From DASRHT01 sp035650355 (lineage in GTDB: Bacteria; Chloroflexota; Ktedonobacteria; Ktedonobacterales; Ktedonobacteraceae), in assembly GCA_035650355.1 (NCBI GenBank), contig DASRHT010000020.1, forward strand, positions 31,228-95,227: a stretch of 64,000 bases of DNA, written 5' to 3'. Under the pieces are notes generated by a model. The model made no database searches, was not told the DNA's origin, and saw only the letters and a list, made by a program, of their open reading frames with translations. Below are positions 25,667 through 35,289 of the stretch, piece by piece. Each line of letters opens with the position of its first letter. Position 1 is the first letter of the stretch. The translations under genes were made by a program, and so were the position numbers.

Positions 25667-27187
25667 CTATGATTCGCGCTGCTCCCTTTCCTGGAGCACA
25701 CGCCGCCACAACGCGCGTACCTGCCCTTGCGGGTCATCGACCACCTGCGGAACGTCGTTGAAGATCATGGTGGCGCGCCTTTCCAGGTCGTAGGACGGCC
25801 AGGTCGGCAGGCTAGCAATGGCAGGATTGCCGCTGCGGATAAAAGCAGCCCATGTGGCGTGCATCAGGTCGGCCAGTGGCTGCCTGCTTGGCGAATCGCC
25901 GGTAAACATGCGCGAGAGTTCCGTATCGAGCGTATTCCAGACGAAGGGGAGTTCCACGGCGTGCGCGGCTCCCAGAACGCCGCCAAAGGCTGGCGATTCC
26001 CAGTCAAAACGATATATCCAGACCGGCGCTCCCTGCCGGACCTGCCCTTCAGCCAGGCGAAGCACCGGCATGCGGAAGACCATGTCGCTCATGATATCGA
26101 TCCAGGCCAGCTCTGGCGACGCATCGGCTCGCGCTTGCGTGTACGTGGCGAGGGCTTGCTGTGCCTCATCGCCGAAGGTTTGCTTGAGCTGTGCCTCATC
26201 AACCTTTAGCTCTCCGCTCATCATCGCGAACAGGCGCCACTCATCGCGATTGGTTCCAGCCAGGATAGCAACATTGGCAGCCGATCCCTGGGCGATCATG
26301 GCTGATGGATGCTGCGGCAGCGTCTCGCCGTCGATGATCGGGCTGTAGGCTCGGATGCCGCCGAGCTCACGTCCCAGCTCTGGCTGAATCTTGAGCAGAG
26401 TCTCAAGCGGCACATCCGCCAGGGCTGACAGCTCAGAGGTCTGCAAGCCGAGCTTTGCTAGCAACGCGTGCGCGACTTTTGTGGCCTGTGGACGCGTCGT
26501 TAGATTGCTGCCAGCGCCGCTTTGCAGGATCGCGCGCTGGAAGAGACCGCGCGCCGCAGGCATTGCCAGCAGGGTTCCAATGCTCATCGCACCAGCCGAC
26601 TCTCCCATCACTGTCACATTGTCGGGATCGCCTCCGAAGGCGGCGATATTCTCGCGCACCCACTTGAGGGCCGCAATCTGATCGAGCAGGCCGCAGTTAC
26701 CTGTATAGGCCGCCTCTTCTCCGGCCAGGTCTTTCAAATAGACAAAGCCCAGAATTCCCAGCCGATAGTTGAGCGTCACCACGACGATGTTATGCATGGC
26801 AGCGAACGATGTCCCGTCATACCAGGAATCGGACGCCGAGCCGAGCGTGAAGGCTCCGCCGTGAATCCAGACCATCACCGGGCGCTTCTCCTGATCTGCC
26901 CCTGGCGACCAGATATTGAGAAACAGGCAGTCCTCGCTCATTGGGCGCGGATCTACGGCTCTCCCTGCGCCTATCATGCTCATCGGGCCCGTTGCCACCT
27001 GAGGCGCCATAGGGCCAAACGCGGTTGCGTCGAGCACGCCTGTCCATGACTCTGGTGGCTGTGGCGCTCGAAAACGCCGCTGGCCGGTGGGAGGCTGTGC
27101 GAAAGGAATGCCTTTCCAGACGCTGATCGAGCCTTGCTCGCTACCCTGGACTTTCCCATACTGCGTCTCGATGGTCAGATTGCTCAT
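25667..27187 (-). CDS. Type-B carboxylesterase
   Basis: A 506-residue alpha/beta-hydrolase of the carboxylesterase type B family. The nucleophile is S197 in GESAG, the oxyanion hole is HGG at 109-111, the EDCLFLNIW signature is at 85-93, and likely triad partners are E316 (GTNRDEW) and H409 (GAAHAVELPF). No signal peptide is seen, so it is probably cytoplasmic. AGGAG lies ten bases before the ATG. Substrate is unknown; the neighbouring sugar genes do not point to one. Confidence 0.92.
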   Translation of the reverse strand: MSNLTIETQYGKVQGSEQGSISVWKGIPFAQPPTGQRRFRAPQPPESWTGVLDATAFGPMAPQVATGPMSMIGAGRAVDPRPMSEDCLFLNIWSPGADQEKRPVMVWIHGGAFTLGSASDSWYDGTSFAAMHNIVVVTLNYRLGILGFVYLKDLAGEEAAYTGNCGLLDQIAALKWVRENIAAFGGDPDNVTVMGESAGAMSIGTLLAMPAARGLFQRAILQSGAGSNLTTRPQATKVAHALLAKLGLQTSELSALADVPLETLLKIQPELGRELGGIRAYSPIIDGETLPQHPSAMIAQGSAANVAILAGTNRDEWRLFAMMSGELKVDEAQLKQTFGDEAQQALATYTQARADASPELAWIDIMSDMVFRMPVLRLAEGQVRQGAPVWIYRFDWESPAFGGVLGAAHAVELPFVWNTLDTELSRMFTGDSPSRQPLADLMHATWAAFIRSGNPAIASLPTWPSYDLERRATMIFNDVPQVVDDPQGQVRALWRRVLQEREQRES

Positions 27188-27342
27188 CTTTTTTTTGCTC
27201 CTGTTGTACGTCTTATCGTTCTATCAACCGCGTTGCCCAGGCACACACTCTGCTCAATCCATTATCCGCTTTGGCGTCGTGCCCGGTTGACAGCCTTTTT
27301 CACAAAATTGCGCTCATCTCATAGTATATCAGATAGAAAAGA

Positions 27343-27367
27343 CAAACGGCTTGCTAGAAGCCGTTTG
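27343..27367 (-). terminator. Intrinsic terminator of the second GH1 operon
   Basis: A 10-bp perfect stem (27343-27352 with 27358-27367), loop GCTAG, followed on the minus strand by the U-rich TCTTTTCT. It lies about 130 bp after the GH1 stop. The 27188-27499 stretch also holds a longer-looped hairpin (27455-27466 with 27484-27495, one mismatch) and an AT-rich part upstream of the esterase gene. Confidence 0.65.
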
Positions 27368-27499
27368 AAATGATGTCTTTCTAGTTTAGTCTGACCGGAA
27401 ACGCTTTCTTATCCCTGCAGTACTTCATTGACCTTCCTCATCGCCTCCTTTTGTCGGATTATGCTCTGAATTCCTGTGTGTATGAGCATAATCTGACCT

Positions 27500-28909
27500 C
27501 TATGGCTGGGAGGCGACGAAAGAGGCATACCAGAGGCCGCTGTCTTTGATGATACGGCGCTGGGTCGGGTAATCGACGTAGACCAGCCCGAAGCGTTTGC
27601 GATAGCCCTCGGCCCATTCGAAATTATCCAGAAGAGACCAGACGATATAGCCCTTAACAGGCACGCCTTGCTGGACGACTCCGGCGACGGTTTGAATGTG
27701 CTCTTGCAGGTAATCTATCCGCCTCTGGTCGTGGACGCCGTTGCTGCCGTCCCATAAGTCCTCGAAGGCCGCGCCGCTCTCGGTCACGATCATCGCCTGT
27801 GGTGAATACTCCAGGTGAATGCGCGTCAAGATATTGGCGAGTCCTGCGGGAAAGACCTCCCAACCCGTTTCAGTGTAGGATGAGCCGGAGATCCGCTCAA
27901 TCGTTTCGTAGCTGGCATCCGGCGCTACTGTAGCAGCCGTGCGTCCCCGCACAAGCATACGTGAGTAGTAATTGACACCGAGGAAATCGATAGGCGTGGA
28001 GATAATAGCAAAGTCATCTTCCTGGAGTGCCGGGGGATGCACGCCCATATCAGTGAAAAGGTCATCCGGGTAACGTCCGCGAAAGAGCGGCTCAAGGAAC
28101 CAGCGATTGCGGAAGGTATCGGCCTGTCTGACGGCATGGAGAGTTTCCGGGCGGTTATCCGCAGCGTAGACGGGATAGAAGTCTACAGCAATGCCTACTT
28201 GTGCCTGTGAGGAAAGATGCGCGCGTAGCCGTGGTACTGCCAGACCGTGAGAAAGCAAGACGTGGTGCCCAACGCTCACCGCCAGTTGTTTGTCGCGCAA
28301 GCCGGGGGCATGAATACCTAAGGCGTGGCCGAGATAGGCGGTACACCAGGGCTCGTTATGGGTGAGCCACATGTCAATGCGATCTCCCAGCCGCTGCGCC
28401 ACAACCTCGGCATAATCCGCGAAGGCGTAGGCGGTATCGCGGGAGAGCCAGCCACCGCGGTCCTGCAACGTTATGGGCAGGTCCCAGTGGTAGAGTGTAG
28501 CAATCGGACGGATATTTCTGGCGAGCAGATGATCGACCAGCCGATCATAAAAATCCAGGCCGCGTTCATTGACTGTCCCCGTTCCATGAGGCAGGATACG
28601 GGGCCAGGAGAGCGAGAAGCGATAGGCGTTCAGATTAAGCTGGGCCATGAGTGCAACATCTTCGGTCATATGGTGGTAGTGATCCGCTGCTATTTCGCCT
28701 GTCTGGCCCTGATACGTTGCGCCGGGCGTCGCGGCAAAGCAATCCCAAACGGAGGGTGCTCGTCCGTCTTCATGGACCGCACCTTCTATCTGATAAGCCG
28801 AAGTTGCGGCCCCCCAGAGGAAGTCCGGTGGGAAAAGTGTAATGGCTGCGGCTCGTTGCGCATCTATCTCGGTTGTTGCCTGGGATAGAGTTTTATTAGT
28901 AATACTCAT
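27500..28909 (-). CDS. GH1 beta-glucosidase, second copy
   Basis: A 469-residue GH1 enzyme. The acid/base is E186 in THNEPW. The nucleophile is E377 in the segment IVTESGAAF, where the usual TENG has become TESG; the Glu itself is kept. FLWGAATSAYQIEGA and HWDLPITL are conserved. The ATG at 28909 has AAGGAG five bases upstream. It is the last gene of a minus-strand operon with a LacI regulator, binding protein and two permeases, and is paralogous to the GH1 gene at 23860-25233. Confidence 0.94.
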   Translation of the reverse strand: MSITNKTLSQATTEIDAQRAAAITLFPPDFLWGAATSAYQIEGAVHEDGRAPSVWDCFAATPGATYQGQTGEIAADHYHHMTEDVALMAQLNLNAYRFSLSWPRILPHGTGTVNERGLDFYDRLVDHLLARNIRPIATLYHWDLPITLQDRGGWLSRDTAYAFADYAEVVAQRLGDRIDMWLTHNEPWCTAYLGHALGIHAPGLRDKQLAVSVGHHVLLSHGLAVPRLRAHLSSQAQVGIAVDFYPVYAADNRPETLHAVRQADTFRNRWFLEPLFRGRYPDDLFTDMGVHPPALQEDDFAIISTPIDFLGVNYYSRMLVRGRTAATVAPDASYETIERISGSSYTETGWEVFPAGLANILTRIHLEYSPQAMIVTESGAAFEDLWDGSNGVHDQRRIDYLQEHIQTVAGVVQQGVPVKGYIVWSLLDNFEWAEGYRKRFGLVYVDYPTQRRIIKDSGLWYASFVASQP

Positions 28910-28964
28910 CAAATCTCCTTTGTGCTATCTGGTTGCCCAGGTAGGGCAGGGGCGAGTCCAGCCC

Positions 28965-29912
28965 CTACTGTCGTTGTTTGCGTAATGGACGTTCGAGCCG
29001 CAGGCGAGGATTTGCCAGCTCGTCGATACCGAAGTTGATAAATGCCAGCCCTGAACACAACAGCGCAATGCATAAGCCTGCTGGAACAAACTGCCACCAC
29101 TTGCCCGAGATAAGCGCCGTGTTATTCTGAGCCCAGAACAGTATCACGCCCCAACTGGCCTGCGACGTGTTGCCCAGCCCGAGGAACTCCAGCGCAACTT
29201 CGGCCCCTACGGCATAGACGAAGGTGCCGATGAAGGTCGAGGCTACCAGGGCTATTTCATTCGGCAGTATTTCGGCAAAGATGATGCGCAATGGCCCCTC
29301 GCCAGCGACGCAGGCTGCCGTCACGAACTCGCGCTCTTTGAGAGAGAGCGTTTGCGCCCGCAAGACGCGCGCCCCATAGCTCCAGGATGTGAAGAGCAGA
29401 ACCAGCGCAATCACGAACTCGCTTTTATTGGCACTGCTGGCGCTGCTAGCCAGGGAAGCGAGCACAATGGCGAGCGGCAAGCCTGGCAGGACCAGGAAAA
29501 CGTTGATAATCAGGGAGAGTACTTCATCGATAACGCCTCCAAAATAGGCTGAGGTCAGGCCGAAAAAGACCTGCAAGATGGTAGAGCCTATGGCGGCACA
29601 AAAACCAACAATCAGAGAGACACGCGCTCCATAGACGATTTGAGCGAACATATCCTGGCCCAGGCCCGTTGTGCCAAAGATATGGGCAAGAGATGGTGGG
29701 AGCGAGCCTCGCACCACCGTCGCATTGGGATCATAGGGCGTTAGCAATGGTGCGGCCAGCGCCATCAAGACGAATAGCATAACGATGCCCAGGCCCGTGG
29801 AGATTTTAGAATGAGCTGTAATAGTGCGCAGGCTTTCACGCGCCCATATCTTCACTTGCCTGAATAAAGGAGGAACATCAATATGCTGACCTCTTACATT
29901 TGTCACTTGCAT
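28965..29912 (-). CDS. DppC-type ABC transporter permease, second system
   Basis: A 315-residue membrane permease of the DppC type: FGTTGLGQDMFAQIVYGARVS, ATPase-contact loop KEREFVTAACVAGEGPLRII, and the tail LAFINFGIDELANPRLRLER, nearly identical to the tail of the first-system permease. A small GC-rich hairpin (28948-28966) overlaps its stop codon and may modulate the downstream GH1 gene. It starts three bases after the partner permease. Confidence 0.92.
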   Translation of the reverse strand: MQVTNVRGQHIDVPPLFRQVKIWARESLRTITAHSKISTGLGIVMLFVLMALAAPLLTPYDPNATVVRGSLPPSLAHIFGTTGLGQDMFAQIVYGARVSLIVGFCAAIGSTILQVFFGLTSAYFGGVIDEVLSLIINVFLVLPGLPLAIVLASLASSASSANKSEFVIALVLLFTSWSYGARVLRAQTLSLKEREFVTAACVAGEGPLRIIFAEILPNEIALVASTFIGTFVYAVGAEVALEFLGLGNTSQASWGVILFWAQNNTALISGKWWQFVPAGLCIALLCSGLAFINFGIDELANPRLRLERPLRKQRQ

Positions 29913-29915
29913 GGT

Positions 29916-30908
29916 TTACCTTCTTCCCTGGCGTACGCGTGGATCGAGGAATGTATAGACCAGCTCAGACAGGAAATTCGCGGTCAGCACTGCCAGAGCG
30001 ATTACCAGGAAACAGCCCTCGACCAGAGGATAATCATCGCCCTGGACGCCGTTATAGAGCGCGAAGCCGATCCCTGGATAGTTGAAGACAATCTCTGTTA
30101 GTAAAGAGCCGCTGACCACCAGACCCAACGAAATAGAGAAGCTGGTAATACTGGGCAAAATGGCGTTGCGTGCTGCGTAGCCGAACATCACCATCCTTTC
30201 CGGTAGCCCTTTGGCCTGTGCCATCAGCACGTAGTCTTCCGAAAGGGTGGTGATCATCGTATTGCGCATCGTCAGCACCCAGCCTGCCAGCGATCCGATG
30301 ACCAGGGTGATAATCGGGAGAATGGCGTGCTGCGCGACGCTGGTAATAAAGTCGATATTCCAGCCGGGAACAGTATTAAATACATCATAGCCGCTATCGG
30401 TCGGAAACCAGTTCAGATTCACGCCAAAGATGTAGATAAGCGCCAGAGCCATCCAGAAATAAGGTACGGCGGAGAAAAATGTCAGTAGTGGCGGGATAGT
30501 GGTATCGTACCAGGAGTTGCGTCGCCAGGCGATCACTATGCCGACCAGGGTGCCGATCAGAAAACTTAGAAAGACTGCCATCCCAACCAGACCAATCGTC
30601 CAGGGGAGGCTTTGCGCTAGAATCGTTGAGACCTGCGAGGGAAATTGCGAGATAGAAATGCCCAGTTGCCCATGCAGGAGGGCGCTGATGTAGTCGATGT
30701 ATTGCTTCCAGATGGGGATAGAAGGGTCAACGCCAAATTCTTGGAGCATCGCATTATATTGCGCCGTGGTGACATTCTGCGCATGAATTTTTGCTAAATA
30801 TGCTAAAGCGGGATTCCCCGGCATCAAGCGTGGAATGATGAAATTGAACGTTACTGCCGCCCACAGAGCTACCAGGTAGAAGCTAGCTCGTCTCAAGAGG
30901 TGGCGCAT
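29916..30908 (-). CDS. DppB-type ABC transporter permease, second system
   Basis: A 330-residue membrane permease with the DppB opening MRHLLRRASFYLVALWAAVT and contact loop YAARNAILPSITSFSISLG. The ATG at 30908 is preferred because AGGAGAG precedes it; the frame extends 20 codons upstream without a site. As in the first system, no ATPase genes accompany it. Confidence 0.92.
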   Translation of the reverse strand: MRHLLRRASFYLVALWAAVTFNFIIPRLMPGNPALAYLAKIHAQNVTTAQYNAMLQEFGVDPSIPIWKQYIDYISALLHGQLGISISQFPSQVSTILAQSLPWTIGLVGMAVFLSFLIGTLVGIVIAWRRNSWYDTTIPPLLTFFSAVPYFWMALALIYIFGVNLNWFPTDSGYDVFNTVPGWNIDFITSVAQHAILPIITLVIGSLAGWVLTMRNTMITTLSEDYVLMAQAKGLPERMVMFGYAARNAILPSITSFSISLGLVVSGSLLTEIVFNYPGIGFALYNGVQGDDYPLVEGCFLVIALAVLTANFLSELVYTFLDPRVRQGRR

Positions 30909-30984
30909 TGGCTCTCTCCTTTTTCGTGCATGAACAGCAAGCACTGACTTGCGACGCTCTCCACGCACAACGCCGGATAGTTAT

Positions 30985-31019
30985 CCTTCCACCATCCTGC
31001 TATGCAGGATGGTGGAAGG
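30985..31019 (-). terminator. Intercistronic hairpin between binding-protein and permease genes
   Basis: A perfect 16-bp stem (30985-31000 with 31004-31019) and a 3-nt loop between the binding-protein stop and the permease start, without a U-run. In many binding-protein operons such hairpins protect the upstream mRNA or partly terminate, so that the binding protein is made in excess. That role is inferred here. Confidence 0.65.
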
Positions 31020-31041
31020 GCGACAACAAAAGGGGTGACAG

Positions 31042-32760
31042 TTAGGAGATCGGCTTCAGGTGTAGAATGACATTGGCGGCATCGGGCATATTGTAGGGTG
31101 CGCCAGAGTCATACGAGTCAGCCGCGCTCGGCCATCCTGTGAAGTGGGTCGTGGTATATTCGTCCCAATAGACGTTGACCGTGAGCGGGATGACCGGGAG
31201 CTGGCTGACGATAATATCCTCTATGCCCTGGATAGCCTGCATCTGAGCGTTCGGGTCGGAGGTCGATTGATACTGTGCAAGCAACTGGTCGGTCTTTGCG
31301 GCGTACCCCTTGCTGCTGCTCGCATCCCAGCGTTCAAAGTTGGTGCCGACAGCGACCTGTGGGGCGGCGTTGGCGCTGTTGAGCAGGGCCAGATAGGCGT
31401 AATAGGGGGTAGGGCCGCTATTGGTCCAGCTAATCGCGGCGTCGTAACTGCCGGTTGAGATGGCAGTGTAGTACGGAGTGTAGCCACTTTGCGCATTCAT
31501 CGACGCTTTGATGCCTGCTTTATTCAGGTCGTTCACAATGAACTGAACGTCTTGATCCCAGTCGTTCCAGCCAGAGACAACATCGATTGGTAGAGAGAGT
31601 ACCTGGCCGCTGGCGTCATGGTAGTAGCCATCGCTTCCCTTCGTAAAGCCAGCCTGGGTCAGGTAACTGTCAACCTTATTCTGCCCATTCTCGAAGCTCA
31701 TGCTTTGATACTGCGGCGAGATCCAGCTTGTGTTAGTGGGGATGATGACGCCGGTGGGATTGGCGACGGCGGCATATTGCGCCACTCCCTGGGGCAGTTG
31801 ACTGCGGTTAATGGCTGCGCTAATCGCCTTACGAACCAGCAGGTTATTGAAGGGAGCCTTGCGCAGGTTCAGGTAGAGCATCACGGTATTGCTGGCAGCA
31901 AACCAGGTGTGATTGTGTTGCGAATCTTTGCCGGTAAAAGCAGCGTCGTTGTCGGGACTCCAACCGATACCCGCCCAGTCGAGCTGACCTTTCACCATAG
32001 CAGTAATGGCCGTGGTGTTATCCTTGATTGAAGGAATCTGAATCGTCTGCACCTGGGGCTTTATTCCCCAATAGTGAGGGTTCGCCGTGTAGGTGATCAG
32101 ATCAGGTGTGAAACTTTTGAGCATATAGGGACCGGTGCCAACGGGATTATGGTCGTTGGCAAATTTCGCCGGATCGCCGCTGACATTCGCCCAGATATGT
32201 TGTGGCACGATAAAGACGCTGTCGCCAATGCGGAAAAGCGCGGTGCTATCCGCGTGCTGAAGGTTGAAGACAACGGTGCTGCTATCAGGCGCATCGACGC
32301 TCTTGAGCAGCGTTGCCCATACGGAGCCTTGATCAAGAGCTGGATATTGCTTCATCAGATCAAAAGTGAATTTGACGTCATTGCTACTGAACGGCTGACC
32401 ATCGCTCCATTTCACATCTGTACGCAGCTTGAACGTGAGCTGTGTCAGATCGTTCGAGTAGCTCTCGCTGCTGGCTAACCAGGCCGAAGCCTGACCGGTG
32501 TACAGGTTGGTGAAGTAGAGTTCTTCGTATAGCAGCCCCTGAGCACCGTAATCGCCCCCCTGATTGGTGTTAAAAAATGGGTTAAAGAGATCGGGGTTAG
32601 GCTGGCCTGGGGAGGAAAGGATACGCAATGCGCTTGTCGGCGTGGTGGTAGTGCTACCGCCTCCGCAGGCGGCGAGCGTCATACTTAACGCTAACAGGAT
32701 CGCGAAGATTGCCACTACAAAGCGATAGCGATGCGGGGGAGATACAAAATTAGCAGGCAT
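31042..32760 (-). CDS. ABC transporter substrate-binding lipoprotein, SBP_bac_5 family, second system
   Basis: A 572-residue lipoprotein with lipobox SMTLAAC and lipidated C32, then a Gly/Ser/Thr linker. Family segments: KLRTDVKWSDGQPFSSNDVK, GTGPYMLKSFTP, YLNLRKAPFNNLLVRKAI and DEYTTTHFTGWP. It is clearly paralogous to the first-system protein at 20016-21731. The GH1 partner suggests beta-glucoside or other oligosaccharide cargo; peptide cargo cannot be excluded. The 257 bp between it and the LacI gene contains no recognisable operator like those of the first system. Confidence 0.88.
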   Translation of the reverse strand: MPANFVSPPHRYRFVVAIFAILLALSMTLAACGGGSTTTTPTSALRILSSPGQPNPDLFNPFFNTNQGGDYGAQGLLYEELYFTNLYTGQASAWLASSESYSNDLTQLTFKLRTDVKWSDGQPFSSNDVKFTFDLMKQYPALDQGSVWATLLKSVDAPDSSTVVFNLQHADSTALFRIGDSVFIVPQHIWANVSGDPAKFANDHNPVGTGPYMLKSFTPDLITYTANPHYWGIKPQVQTIQIPSIKDNTTAITAMVKGQLDWAGIGWSPDNDAAFTGKDSQHNHTWFAASNTVMLYLNLRKAPFNNLLVRKAISAAINRSQLPQGVAQYAAVANPTGVIIPTNTSWISPQYQSMSFENGQNKVDSYLTQAGFTKGSDGYYHDASGQVLSLPIDVVSGWNDWDQDVQFIVNDLNKAGIKASMNAQSGYTPYYTAISTGSYDAAISWTNSGPTPYYAYLALLNSANAAPQVAVGTNFERWDASSSKGYAAKTDQLLAQYQSTSDPNAQMQAIQGIEDIIVSQLPVIPLTVNVYWDEYTTTHFTGWPSAADSYDSGAPYNMPDAANVILHLKPIS

Positions 32761-33017
32761 TTTAACCTCCTGACGCTAGATGCAATGATCTGCGCACGTT
32801 GAGAAACTTTGCAGGCACGGACACAATAAAGCTAGTTCCTACGAGGCTGTAAAAAGGACAAAAGGACAACCAGACAACGGTAATTCAAGCCGTTGAACCA
32901 TAAAATTTCCGATACCTATGCTGCGATTTAGCCAGAGCTGGGCAGCCCCTGCCTTAACGTCTGTACAGAAACGTGGGGGCAAAGCTTTGCGCTTGCCCAG
33001 GAACTCTCACCTCTTTC

Positions 33018-34115
33018 TTATTGAATAGTGGCACGATGAGAAGCGCCACATGAAGTACGCACGATAAGACGGGCGGGCATTTTGATGCGAATTGGTTCAG
33101 AGAACGGTGATGAAGCTGCATCTCTGAAGTGTCCATTGGAGTTCAAACCACTGATATGACGTGGGGCGTCAACCAGGCTCAATAAGAGTTCGATAGCGCG
33201 GCGGCCCATCTCGTAAAGTGGCTGACGAACGGTTGTCAGGGGAGGCTCCATATGGGCGGATGAAGGGTTGTCGTCGAAGCCAACCACGGCTATATCCTCC
33301 GGTACGCGCAGTCCGCGCTGTTCCGCCGCCGCAATGACGCCATAGGCCATATAATCACTGCCCGCGAAAATAGCGGTCGGTCGTTGTTCGGCAGGCAGGT
33401 CAAAGAAGGCATTGGCGCAACTGCGTCCGGTTTGAGGCATGAAATCGCCCTCGCGCACCAGCATGGGATCGAGCGTAATACCAGCTTCGCTGAGGGCATC
33501 GCAGTAGCCCTGATAGCGGTCATGCGAAACCTGGTACTTGAGTGGTCCCTGGATATGGGCAATGCGCTGGTGGCCCAGGCGAATCAGGTGGCGGCTGGCT
33601 TCGTAAGCGCCGAGGCGATTATCGACGCTGAACCAGGGCGTTTCTTCGGGAGGGATGCCTTGATCGTCAATCAGCAAAACAGGAAAATCGGGTGAATGCA
33701 GCTCTGCCAGGTGCTTTGCCGAGGGACCGGGGAAAACAGCCAGCAGGCCCGCAACCAGACGCGTTCCAACGATGCGATCAATGACCTCGCTGCGATCTCT
33801 CTCGTGATTCACATCGGTGATGCTATACAGGATAAGCTCATAGGAGGTGTTACCCACAATCTCACCAATGCCGCGCATCAACTCGGGAATAAGCGGCCAG
33901 GTGAGAGACGGTACCAGGGCGCCGAGGAGGCGGCTGCGCTTTCTCAGGCCGGAGGCGGCAATGCTGGGAACGAAGCCATGCTCTTCCATGATGCGCAGAA
34001 CGTGCTCACGCGTGGCTGGGTCCACATCTGGCTTCTGATTGAATACGCGCGAGACTGTTGCGGTAGAAACGCCCGCTATGCGCGCAATATCCCGAATCGT
34101 CAGCTTTCCGGTCAT
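33018..34115 (-). CDS. LacI-family transcription regulator of the second transporter-GH1 operon
   Basis: A 365-residue regulator with a LacI helix-turn-helix (LTIRDIARIAGVSTATVSRV, residues 5-24) and a sugar-binding-type effector domain ending with the usual GFDDNPSSAHMEPPLTTVRQ. It is the first gene of the minus-strand cluster, so autoregulation from the promoter at 34157-34213 would also affect the downstream genes if there is read-through. It is a paralogue of the repressor at 18587-19723. Confidence 0.92.
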   Translation of the reverse strand: MTGKLTIRDIARIAGVSTATVSRVFNQKPDVDPATREHVLRIMEEHGFVPSIAASGLRKRSRLLGALVPSLTWPLIPELMRGIGEIVGNTSYELILYSITDVNHERDRSEVIDRIVGTRLVAGLLAVFPGPSAKHLAELHSPDFPVLLIDDQGIPPEETPWFSVDNRLGAYEASRHLIRLGHQRIAHIQGPLKYQVSHDRYQGYCDALSEAGITLDPMLVREGDFMPQTGRSCANAFFDLPAEQRPTAIFAGSDYMAYGVIAAAEQRGLRVPEDIAVVGFDDNPSSAHMEPPLTTVRQPLYEMGRRAIELLLSLVDAPRHISGLNSNGHFRDAASSPFSEPIRIKMPARLIVRTSCGASHRATIQ

Positions 34116-34156
34116 AGCAACCCTTCTTCAATACTAAAAATTTCTTGTAACAGCTT

Positions 34157-34213
34157 GTAAACGTTTCCGTAAACGATTACAGAAAGTATACCTCGTAAAT
34201 AAGCATCTGTCAA
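34157..34213 (-). promoter_or_regulatory. Strong promoter with two adjacent LacI-type operators
   Basis: On the minus strand: -35 TTGACA (34208-34213), 17-bp spacer, -10 TATACT (34185-34190). Two adjoining 12-bp LacI-like boxes follow at the transcript start: GTAAACGATTAC at 34169-34180 and GTAAACGTTTCC at 34157-34168 (plus-strand reading), centres 12 bp apart. Unlike the first locus, no operator lies in the spacer. The remaining 34214-34367 is AT-rich, with no gene seen. Confidence 0.8.
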
Positions 34214-34367
34214 TAAGCAAATCATATTTATTCTATGCATTTTTTAGGCGAGAGTAACCATTCGGGTTTGTAGTAACCGACGCGCTGCAATTAACCTCAA
34301 TAAGGTTTTTATGGCAGGACAGCGTGGGTGCCCTGACGGACAGATCTCGCTGGTAATGGAAAGTGAG

Positions 34368-35060
34368 TCATTTGGCGCTGGCACGTTTGCGCCGCCGGAA
34401 GTAAACAACAGCAAGAATAACAACAGCCGCTGCTATAATCAGGCCGGTGACGAGCCATGACAGGGTGCCTGCGAAGTGTTCTAATTGACTGAAGTTATCA
34501 TGAAAGTAACGTCCGGCATAGTAGCCTAGCAGGCCATAGATGGTTGCCCATACGATGCCTCCTGCCGCGTTGTAAATAAAAAAAGTGCGCCAGTGCATCT
34601 GATTAACCCCGGCCAGAAATGCGGCCCAGGCTCGCAGCACGGCGACGAAGCGTCCTAAAAAGACAGTTTTATCGCCGTGGCGAGCAAAAAACTGTTCTGC
34701 TCGTGCGAGGTGCTCCGGCTTTAAGAAAACGTAGCGTCCATAGCGGTTAACCACAGCTTTTCCTCCGGTTTTCCCGACGTAGTAGCCAATGTTGTCACCG
34801 GTAATAGCGCCGAGAGCTGCGCAGGCGATGATGATGGGGATCTGTAACTGGTGATCAATTGCTGAATAGAAGGCGGCCAGTAATAGCATAGTCTCGCCGG
34901 GGAAGGGGATACCGGAACTCTCGATCATTACGAAGAGAAGGACGGCTGGATACCCCAGAATATGGAGCGCATTTTGTAAAACCTGTAAGATATCTATTGA
35001 CATTTGCATTCGCCCGAGCACGGTCAGCAGCAACATGTACGGCGGAGTAAACTTATGCAT
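34368..35060 (-). CDS. DedA-family membrane protein
   Basis: A 230-residue inner-membrane protein of the DedA/SNARE-associated family, now linked to lipid scrambling or flipping of undecaprenyl phosphate and phosphatidylethanolamine. Motifs: ESSGIPFPGETMLLLAAF, GAITGDNIGYYVGKTGGK and FFARHGDKTVFLGRFVAVLRAW with the conserved Arg residues. AGGAGG eight bases before the ATG fixes the start. A lipid-carrier role would fit the three polyprenyl-type glycosyltransferases that follow. Confidence 0.92.
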   Translation of the reverse strand: MHKFTPPYMLLLTVLGRMQMSIDILQVLQNALHILGYPAVLLFVMIESSGIPFPGETMLLLAAFYSAIDHQLQIPIIIACAALGAITGDNIGYYVGKTGGKAVVNRYGRYVFLKPEHLARAEQFFARHGDKTVFLGRFVAVLRAWAAFLAGVNQMHWRTFFIYNAAGGIVWATIYGLLGYYAGRYFHDNFSQLEHFAGTLSWLVTGLIIAAAVVILAVVYFRRRKRASAK

Positions 35061-35289
35061 GAAAAGAGCCTCCTGGAGAATTTGTCTTTCCTGAAATGGT
35101 AGTGTATGCGTAAATTATGGGCAATTCTCCCTTTACTCACTCGTTTATAATAATAAGTATCTGTGTTACTATGGGCAATATCACAGCCAAATACCCTATA
35201 AAAAAACTGTTTACTGTTGTTATGACGATGCCAGTGTTACAATATACGGGAACTGCCGCGCATTGTTGCAGCGGGGCACCTTGCTATTG

